10,167 nt of DNA from Pseudomonadales bacterium (GTDB taxonomy: Bacteria; Pseudomonadota; Gammaproteobacteria; Pseudomonadales; Pseudohongiellaceae): the NCBI GenBank assembly GCA_022360535.1, contig JAKSCP010000482.1:1-10167 (forward strand), in the 5' to 3' direction. The notes beneath the pieces are model-generated. The model was not told the origin of the DNA and searched no databases. It saw only the letters and a list, made by a program, of their open reading frames with translations. The translations under genes and the position numbers were made by a program. This document shows, in pieces, positions 1 through 6,096 of this stretch. How positions within the stretch are numbered: the stretch's first letter is position 1; each line of letters opens with the position of its first letter.

Positions 1-2193
1 AAAGTGCCTCCGGCGAAATGGACCTACGGCAATATCGATTACATGCGTGCGCAATTGCAAAGACTCGGTTATGCCTATGACTGGACCCGCGAGTTAGCGA
101 CCTGCCACCAGGGTTACTATCGCTGGGAACAATGGTTCTTCCTGCGCTTGTTCGAGAAAGGCCTGGTGTACAGAAAGGAAGCCGAAGTTAACTGGGATCC
201 AGTTGATCAGACCGTGTTAGCCAATGAGCAAGTCGTAGACGGCAAAGGGTGGCGTTCAGGCGCACCGGTTGAACGTCGCAGCATTCCACAATGGTTTTTC
301 AAGATCACTGCCTACGCACAGGAATTGCTGGATGAGTTACTGCAGATGGATGGTTGGCCAGAAAAAGTGCGAACCATGCAAACCAACTGGATTGGTCGAT
401 CTGAAGGGGTCAATCTCGATTTCACAGTCGCCGATGAAAGCGATCCTGAATTACAGACCTTATCTGTCTACACCACCAGGCCAGACACGCTGTTGGGAGT
501 TACCTATGTCGCTGTAGCCGCCCAGCATCCGCTGGCCGAGAAAGCGGCGGAGAGCAATCCAGATCTTGCCGCGTTTATTGAAGAACAAAACAAGATGAAG
601 GTGGCGGAAGCCGATATGGCCACCATGGAAAAACTCGGCATGGATACTGGCTTGAAAGCGATTCATCCCATTACCCAGGAACAGGTGCCAATCTACACCG
701 CGAATTTCGTGTTAATGAGTTACGGCTCGGGCGCCGTGATGGCGGTTCCAGGGCACGACCAGAGAGATTGGGAATTTGCAACGAAATACGGGATCGACAT
801 CAAGCAAGTAATAGAACCCATTTCTGGCGACCATGTGTGTGATTTGAAGAAAGAAGCCTTTGTAGAAAAAGGCCGTCTGGTTAACTCAGGCCAGTTCGAT
901 GGATTGGAATATCAAGCGGCCTTCAATGCCATTGCAGATTTTCTTGGGGACCAGGGCAAAGGTGAGCGCACGGTTAACTATCGACTTCGTGACTGGGGTG
1001 TCTCAAGGCAACGTTATTGGGGCGCGCCAATTCCCATGATCAATTGTGATACCTGTGGTTCGGTACCGGTACCAGAAAGTGATCTGCCAGTACTGCTCCC
1101 GGAAGATGTGGCTATCGATGAGAGCGGCTCTCCCCTGCCTCGCCTGAAAGAGTTTACTGATGTGAAGTGCCCCAAATGTGGGGCAGATGCCAAACGGGAA
1201 ACCGACACTTTCGACACATTCATGGAGTCCTCCTGGTATTACGCGCGCTACACCTGCCGCGACCAGGATGGTGCTATGTTGGATGAGCGAGCAAATTATT
1301 GGCTGCCGGTGGATCAATACATCGGTGGCATCGAGCACGCGATTTTGCATCTACTCTACGCACGCTTCTATCACAAACTAATGCGTGATGAGGGATTGGT
1401 AAACAGTGATGAGCCTTTTACCAATTTGTTGACCCAGGGCATGGTGTTGAAAGATGGCGCCAAAATGTCCAAATCGAAGGGCAACACCGTTGATCCAATG
1501 TCTCTTATCGACACCTACGGTGCTGATACTGTTCGTATGTTCACGTTGTTCGCGTCGGCTCCGGACCAGTCGCTGGACTGGTCGGATAGTGGCGTTGAGG
1601 GTAGCTTTCGATTCCTCAAACGACTGTGGAAAACTATCAGCAGTCATCAGCCGGTCCCGCTTTCCGATTTCGATCCCGCGATGCTGAATGATGAACAGAA
1701 AAAGCTGCGCTTGAAGACCCATCAGACATTGCAAAAAGTGGCTGACGACTATGAGCGGCGCAAGATGTTCAATACTGCCATCGCAGCCGTCATGGAACTA
1801 TTGAATGCGGTAGCGAAGTTCGCCGAATCGGCTAACAGTGAGACAGATCAGCAGGTCATCCAGGAAGCACTGGAATACAGTGTATTGATGTTAGCACCAG
1901 TAGTGCCGCATTTTTGCCATGCCGCATGGCAGCACCTTGGACACGATGGAGCGGTTATGAATGCCAGTTGGCCGACAGTGGATAAATCTGCCCTACAGGA
2001 AGACACTGCACTTATTGTGTTGCAAGTGAATGGCAAACTGCGCAGCAAAATGGAAGTGCCGAAAGGCATTGAGCAAGCTGAACTGGAAGCCATGGCATTG
2101 GCTGACGAAGCGGTACAGCGCTTTGCAGCCGATGGAACCGTCAGAAAAGTGATAGTGGTCCCAGGCCGGCTTGTGAATATCGTAGTAAACTAA
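1..2193 (+). CDS. leuS: Leucyl-tRNA synthetase, 5'-truncated by window edge
   Basis: Cytoplasmic class I aminoacyl-tRNA synthetase that charges tRNA-Leu. The reading frame is open from base 1; by comparison with the 860-residue E. coli enzyme about 95 N-terminal residues, including the HIGH motif, lie outside the window. Visible landmarks: the LATC...YYRWEQ block, the CP1 editing domain with its threonine-rich TTRPDT (nt 472-489) and GHDQRD motif (about nt 751-768), WGVSRQRYWG, a CxxC...CxxC zinc module (cysteines at nt 1045, 1054, 1168, 1177), ETDTFDTFMESSWYYARYT, the KMSKS loop (nt 1462-1476), the anticodon-binding helical domain, and a C-terminal domain ending VPGRLVNIVVN. Oddity: only about five residues separate GMVL from KMSKS, so the leucine-specific insertion of roughly 45-50 residues present there in E. 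coli is missing. It is the first visible gene of an apparent operon with lptE and holA. Identity is near certain. Confidence 0.98.
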   Translation, partial: KVPPAKWTYGNIDYMRAQLQRLGYAYDWTRELATCHQGYYRWEQWFFLRLFEKGLVYRKEAEVNWDPVDQTVLANEQVVDGKGWRSGAPVERRSIPQWFFKITAYAQELLDELLQMDGWPEKVRTMQTNWIGRSEGVNLDFTVADESDPELQTLSVYTTRPDTLLGVTYVAVAAQHPLAEKAAESNPDLAAFIEEQNKMKVAEADMATMEKLGMDTGLKAIHPITQEQVPIYTANFVLMSYGSGAVMAVPGHDQRDWEFATKYGIDIKQVIEPISGDHVCDLKKEAFVEKGRLVNSGQFDGLEYQAAFNAIADFLGDQGKGERTVNYRLRDWGVSRQRYWGAPIPMINCDTCGSVPVPESDLPVLLPEDVAIDESGSPLPRLKEFTDVKCPKCGADAKRETDTFDTFMESSWYYARYTCRDQDGAMLDERANYWLPVDQYIGGIEHAILHLLYARFYHKLMRDEGLVNSDEPFTNLLTQGMVLKDGAKMSKSKGNTVDPMSLIDTYGADTVRMFTLFASAPDQSLDWSDSGVEGSFRFLKRLWKTISSHQPVPLSDFDPAMLNDEQKKLRLKTHQTLQKVADDYERRKMFNTAIAAVMELLNAVAKFAESANSETDQQVIQEALEYSVLMLAPVVPHFCHAAWQHLGHDGAVMNASWPTVDKSALQEDTALIVLQVNGKLRSKMEVPKGIEQAELEAMALADEAVQRFAADGTVRKVIVVPGRLVNIVVN

Positions 2194-2194
2194 G

Positions 2195-2215
2195 ACTCCC
2201 TGACAGCTTGGGAGT
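2195..2215 (+). promoter_or_regulatory. Hairpin sequestering the lptE ribosome binding site
   Basis: ACTCCC (2195-2200) and GGGAGT (2210-2215) are perfect complements separated by a 9-nt loop, TGACAGCTT. The right arm contains GGGAG, the only Shine-Dalgarno candidate for lptE, 4 nt before its ATG. The left arm starts one base after the leuS stop codon TAA (2191-2193). No U-tract follows, so it is not an intrinsic terminator. Inference: ribosomes finishing leuS would melt the stem and expose the site, coupling lptE translation to leuS. The pairing is seen directly; the function is inferred. Confidence 0.45.
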
Positions 2216-2218
2216 TAC

Positions 2219-2734
2219 ATGACTATCGCCATTTCACATCTCTACTCCAGTCTGGTTCGAACAGCGCTACTCGTGCTGGTAATGTTGTCTGTGACAGCCT
2301 GTGGCTTCGCTTTGCGGGGCACTGAGTCCATCACTGCTCAATACGATTCCCTGGCACTGGATGTTGATCAGCCCAATAGCGAGTTAGCCAGACTGCTAAG
2401 ACGCTCCCTGGATGTAGCCAATGTCTCAGTGCAGCCTGCTGGCCCCAATGCTCCAGTACTAAGCGTCCGCAATGAACGCTCAGTAAGTCGGCCTGTTTCA
2501 ATCAATCCCAGAGCTCGAGCGGCGCAGTATGAGCTTCGTCTGTCCGTGGATGTGACCATGGTGCAGGATGAGGAAGTACTGCTGCCACCCGAAACGTTGT
2601 TGGTGGAACGGACTTACTTCGAAGATATCGCCAATATTGCTGGCAACCAGGATGAAGTGGAAATAATCACTGCCGAGATGCGCCGCGATCTGGTAAATCA
2701 ACTGCTGCGTCGACTGGAAGCCGACACTCAATAA
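2219..2734 (+). CDS. lptE: LPS-assembly lipoprotein LptE (RlpB)
   Basis: LptE is the outer-membrane lipoprotein that plugs the LptD beta-barrel and completes the LPS transport bridge to the cell surface. The 171-residue product (E. coli 193) starts with a hydrophobic signal (LLVLVMLSVTA) ending in a lipobox, with the acylated cysteine predicted at C28. The mature start CGFALRG matches the family's CG(F/W)xLRG signature. The body follows the family pattern: a QYELRLSVDVTMV strand, a VERTYFEDIANIAG segment aligning with the E. coli VFRSFFDNPQMALA region, and a C-terminal helix with MRRDLVNQLLRRL. It lies between leuS and holA exactly as in E. coli. The ATG is preceded by GGGAG at 4-nt spacing, a little short and partly hidden in a hairpin. 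The stop overlaps the holA start. The C-terminal tail seen in E. coli is shorter here. Confidence 0.95.
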   Translation: MTIAISHLYSSLVRTALLVLVMLSVTACGFALRGTESITAQYDSLALDVDQPNSELARLLRRSLDVANVSVQPAGPNAPVLSVRNERSVSRPVSINPRARAAQYELRLSVDVTMVQDEEVLLPPETLLVERTYFEDIANIAGNQDEVEIITAEMRRDLVNQLLRRLEADTQ

Positions 2735-3771
2735 TGCGACTAAAACCGGAACAACTGAGACGGCAGCTACAACAGGAAACCCTCCCGCTCTACTGGTTAG
2801 CCGGTGACGAGCCTTTATTGATGCAGGAATCTGCTGACATGATTCGCGGTCACTTCCGTGACCAGGGTTTTCTGGAGCGGGAAGTGTTCAGCGTTGACCG
2901 TGCCTTCAATTGGGAGCACGTAAACGCAGCCTACGGCAATCTCTCACTTTTCGCTGAACGCAAGATACTCGACATTCGCCTATCCAGCAGCAAACTCGAT
3001 GAAGACGGCAAGAATGCACTGCAGGCCGCCATTGCAGAATCGTCATCTGACGTGGTGATACTTGTCAGCAGCCCGCGACTTGAGTCCGGGACATTAAATA
3101 CCAAATGGTTTAAGGCCATTGAGGCTGGCGGCGCGTTTGTACAAATCTGGCCGGTAAATCGAGATGGCCTTCCCACCTGGTTAGAACAACGATTGTTGAG
3201 CGCGGGCATTCAAGCGGATCCTGACGCCTTGCAACTCCTGCTGGATAAGATTGAAGGCAATCTCCTGGCTGCGATGCAGGAAATCGAAAAGTTAAAGTTA
3301 CTCGCGAACTCAGATGGTTCCGGTCCCGTGCGTCTGGACAGCAAAACCGTCATGCAGACGGTAGCAGACAGCTCCCGATACAACGCCTTTCAACTAGTGG
3401 ATGCAGCTCTGCTGGGAGATGTAGCGCGCACACAGAAAATTTTGGCAGGACTGAAGGCCGAGGAGACGTTTCCTTTGGTGATTCTTGGGAGCATCACCCG
3501 GGAACTGAGAAGCCTGCTTCCGATGATTGAAAAACGTCAATCTGGACAAGGTGTGAATGCCATTTTGCAATCGTCGAGAGTCTGGTTCAACCGCAAACAA
3601 GCAGTTGGCAGCGCCTTGAATCGCCTGACCATAGAGGACATCTGGAGTTTGCTGGACCAGGCCAGAGAAATAGATCAGGCCATCAAGGGCATGTCTTTAG
3701 CCAATCCCTGGGATGAACTGGGCATATTGCTTGCGCGAATTGCTGGAAAAGCGCCAGCCCTTACTTCCTAG
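2734..3771 (+). CDS. holA: DNA polymerase III delta subunit
   Basis: Delta is the clamp-loader subunit that opens the beta sliding clamp during replication. The product has 345 residues (E. coli 343) and matches HolA throughout: N-terminal RLKPEQLRRQL and GDEPLLMQES, the clamp-contacting S71-L72-F73 in NLSLFAERK (equivalent to L73-F74 of E. coli), EGNLLA at 174-179, a domain III region with VDAALLGD, TRELRSLLPMI, and RVWFNRKQAVGSALNRL around 282-298. No Walker motif is evident, as expected for delta. Its ATG shares one base with the lptE stop (TAATG, 2732-2736), and no good Shine-Dalgarno lies at normal spacing, so translation is probably coupled to lptE. The gene ends 9 nt from the stop of the convergent peptidase. 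nadD, which follows holA in E. coli, is not present here. Confidence 0.96.
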   Translation: MRLKPEQLRRQLQQETLPLYWLAGDEPLLMQESADMIRGHFRDQGFLEREVFSVDRAFNWEHVNAAYGNLSLFAERKILDIRLSSSKLDEDGKNALQAAIAESSSDVVILVSSPRLESGTLNTKWFKAIEAGGAFVQIWPVNRDGLPTWLEQRLLSAGIQADPDALQLLLDKIEGNLLAAMQEIEKLKLLANSDGSGPVRLDSKTVMQTVADSSRYNAFQLVDAALLGDVARTQKILAGLKAEETFPLVILGSITRELRSLLPMIEKRQSGQGVNAILQSSRVWFNRKQAVGSALNRLTIEDIWSLLDQAREIDQAIKGMSLANPWDELGILLARIAGKAPALTS

Positions 3772-3780
3772 ACCGACGAC

Positions 3781-5952
3781 CTAGTTCAGACCCCGGCGTA
3801 CCAACAGCGGAGTAATCTCCGCATCCCGCCCCCGAAACTCCCGAAACATAGTCATGGCATCAACACTGCCACCAAGGCTCAGTAAAGCTGCGCGATAATG
3901 ATCGCCATTTTCTCTTAGCAACCCGCCGTTTTCCTTAAACCACTCTACAGTATCCGCGTCCAGCACTTCGCTCCAGATATAAGAATAATAGCCGGCCGAG
4001 TAGCCTCCCATGATGTGAGAGAAATAGGTTGCGCGATAACGTGGTGGCACTTCCGCCATGGCGATTCCCGCCTCGGCAAGCGCTGCCGCCTCCAAGTCCA
4101 TGATGTCTTCCGCCGCCGGTATCTCTTCAGGCGACAATTGATGTAGCGCCTGATCAACTATTGAAGCTGCCAGATACTCTGTAGTGGCAAAACCCTGGTT
4201 GAAGGTTTGCGTCGACAAGACTTTATCCAGAAGCTCGGTTGGCATCGGTTCCCCAGTTTCATAGTGAATGGCATAGTTCTCCAGCACTTCGGGCCAGGTC
4301 GCCCACATTTCATTGACTTGACTGGGAAACTCAACAAAATCTCTGGGCACGCTGGTACCGGAGAAGTAGGGATACTCCACATCGGAAAACATGCCATGCA
4401 AGGCATGGCCGAACTCGTGAAATGCTGTAATCACTTCATCGAAGGTGAGCAGGGTCGGCTCTCCCTCTGGGGGCTTAGTGATATTGAGATGATTTGCCAC
4501 GATCGGCAGTGAGCCCATCAAATGACTCTGGGAAACGTAAGAATTCATCCAGGCACCACCCCGCTTGCTGGGCCGGGCATAGAAATCAGCTATGAAAAAA
4601 GCCAGCGTCTCACCTGAAGAGTCGAATACTTCGAAAACTCTGACGTCCTCCTGGTACACCGGGAGGTCAGTACGTTCCTCGAAGCTGATACCAAACAACC
4701 TGTTTGCAGAGTAGAAAACACCGCGTTGCAGAACATTGTCCAGCTCGAAGTAAGGTCTGAGCTGACTCGCGTCGAAATCGAATCGTGCAGCTCGTAATTT
4801 TTCAGTATAGAAATCCCAATCCCAGGACGCGAGAGTAAAGTCTTCTTCTGAATCGTAAATCATCTGTTGCAGATCATTGGCTTCTCTGCGGGCATTCTCC
4901 ACCGCGGGTGTGGCTAATTCAGCCAACCTGCCGTTTACGGCTGCCACTGTCTGCGCAGTCTGATTCTCCAGGATGTAGTGAGCATGATTGTCGTAGCCCA
5001 ACAACTGAGCGCGTTCAGCACGCAGGCGCAGGACATCGGCAAGCACGGCCCGATTATCATAGTCTCCGCCCCGGCTGCCACGGGACAGGGATGTTGTATG
5101 AATCCGCTCGCGCAAATCACGGTTCTGTAAGCTCGACAGCGATGGTTGACCACTGGTGTTAAGCAGAGGAATGACGAATTGACCACTTAGCCCCCTCTCT
5201 TCAGCCTCGCCCGCCGCAGCCTCAATGGTGGCCTCGTCCAACCCCGTGAGCTCTTCACGAGTATCCACGACAATTGCCAGGTCGTTCACTTCACTGAGTA
5301 CGTTCTGACTAAAATCCGTCTGCAAACCAGCAATCTCTGCGTTAATTTCTTTCATTCGCTCTTGCTGTTCTGGGTCCAATGCCGCGCCAGCTCGGACGAA
5401 GTCAATGTAATAGCGCTCCAAGAGTCGATAGGCCTCGGCATCCAGTTCCAATGAGTCCCGTTGCTCGTACAAGGCATTCACTTTTGCGAATAGATCCCTG
5501 TTCAGCAGAATGGAATCCTGATGCGCAGAAAGCTGGGGTGCCAGCTCCTGCTCCAGCGCTCTGATGTCCTCATTGGTATGGGCACTGGACATGCTAAAAA
5601 ATACTCTGGCGACACGATCCAACAATTGCCCGGAACGCTCCAATGCGACGATGGTATTTTCAAATGTTGGCTCACCGGCATTAGCGGTGATCACATCAAT
5701 CTCGGCTGTCTGCTCGTCCATACCCCGTTGAAAGGCTGGCATATAGTGACTCTCATCCACTGCATCGAACCGGGGATAAGCCAGCTCCAAAGTACTTTCC
5801 TCGAAAAACGGATTTACTGCAGTCTCGGTGGTCGTTTTACTGGTTGTCATCACATCAGTCACAGTTTCAGTCGCAGGTGGAGTTGATTCATTGCTGTCAG
5901 AGCAGGAAAAGAGCAACAGACTGACGCTGATTAAGGGAATAGATTTCTTCAT
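3781..5952 (-). CDS. dcp: Dcp-like M3 family zinc metallopeptidase, predicted lipoprotein
   Basis: M3 peptidases cleave short peptides; the Dcp branch removes C-terminal dipeptides. The 723-residue protein has a lipoprotein signal, MKKSIPLISVSLLLFSC, with C17 the predicted acylated cysteine. Serine at +2 favours the outer membrane over inner-membrane retention. A Thr/Ser/Glu-rich linker (about 18-45) precedes the helical peptidase body. The zinc site is complete: H512-E513-F-G-H516 with E541 in FVEFPSQ, 29 residues after the first His as in E. coli Dcp, and E513 as catalytic base. The PPRYR...HIMGGYSAGYYSYIW substrate-binding block is at about 636-660, and the end, VRRGLN, resembles Dcp's QHRGLNI. 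The start is fixed by the signal peptide; the ribosome binding site is weak. It is transcribed divergently from the sensor kinase. The closest alternative is the related oligopeptidase A, but the SGTSVPRDFVEFPSQVNE block is closer to Dcp. Activity on dipeptide ends is inferred from the family. Confidence 0.95.
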   Translation of the reverse strand: MKKSIPLISVSLLLFSCSDSNESTPPATETVTDVMTTSKTTTETAVNPFFEESTLELAYPRFDAVDESHYMPAFQRGMDEQTAEIDVITANAGEPTFENTIVALERSGQLLDRVARVFFSMSSAHTNEDIRALEQELAPQLSAHQDSILLNRDLFAKVNALYEQRDSLELDAEAYRLLERYYIDFVRAGAALDPEQQERMKEINAEIAGLQTDFSQNVLSEVNDLAIVVDTREELTGLDEATIEAAAGEAEERGLSGQFVIPLLNTSGQPSLSSLQNRDLRERIHTTSLSRGSRGGDYDNRAVLADVLRLRAERAQLLGYDNHAHYILENQTAQTVAAVNGRLAELATPAVENARREANDLQQMIYDSEEDFTLASWDWDFYTEKLRAARFDFDASQLRPYFELDNVLQRGVFYSANRLFGISFEERTDLPVYQEDVRVFEVFDSSGETLAFFIADFYARPSKRGGAWMNSYVSQSHLMGSLPIVANHLNITKPPEGEPTLLTFDEVITAFHEFGHALHGMFSDVEYPYFSGTSVPRDFVEFPSQVNEMWATWPEVLENYAIHYETGEPMPTELLDKVLSTQTFNQGFATTEYLAASIVDQALHQLSPEEIPAAEDIMDLEAAALAEAGIAMAEVPPRYRATYFSHIMGGYSAGYYSYIWSEVLDADTVEWFKENGGLLRENGDHYRAALLSLGGSVDAMTMFREFRGRDAEITPLLVRRGLN

Positions 5953-6095
5953 GCCAAGTATTCCAGTCCAAAGGGAGGGAGCTGAATGTCACATGGTTGG
6001 CGGGTTTAGTCAACATCACGCGAAATTTGCCCGAAACTGTCCCCGCTATCAGGAGAAACCCTGCTCTTTGACTTATAATGCGGCAACAATAAGTC
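5953..6095. promoter_or_regulatory. Divergent promoter region, peptidase / sensor kinase
   Basis: This 143-nt region separates two divergent genes. On the + strand a perfect -10 hexamer TATAAT lies at 6074-6079. There is no good -35 at 17 nt (AGGAGA at 6051-6056), so it would need an activator or be weak. The start would be near 6086, leaving a leader of about 10 nt to ATG 6096 or 40 nt to ATG 6126. On the - strand TTGACT (complement of 6008-6013) is a -35 candidate with only a poor -10 (GACATT) 17 nt further on. The -10 assignment is moderately supported; the rest is tentative. Confidence 0.4.
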
Positions 6096-6096
6096 A
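6069..6096. repeat. 8+8 bp inverted repeat over the sensor -10 box and start codon
   Basis: TGACTTAT (6069-6076) and ATAAGTCA (6089-6096) form a perfect inverted repeat with a 12-nt spacer. The half-site centres are 20 bp apart, about two helical turns, the geometry expected for a dimeric regulator. The left arm overlaps TATAAT and the right arm ends on the A of the ATG at 6096. A related half-site, TTGACTAAA, is on the - strand at 6005-6013. Binding there could block the sensor promoter. The dyad is seen directly; the operator role is inferred. Confidence 0.4.

Noticed and set aside
1062..1073. GGTACCGGTACC, a perfect 12-bp palindrome inside leuS.
   Set aside because: It encodes Val-Pro-Val-Pro within a conserved part of LeuRS, as in the Pseudomonas SVPVP segment I recall. 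Codon choice explains it and nothing around it suggests a site.
1003..1734. Antisense frames of about 115 codons opposite leuS.
   Set aside because: Shadow frames of a strongly conserved coding sequence, with no initiation signals or domain-like composition.
3742..3758. GCTGG/CCAGC stem near the end of holA as an intrinsic terminator.
   Set aside because: Only 5 bp, inside coding sequence, and without a T-tract on either strand.
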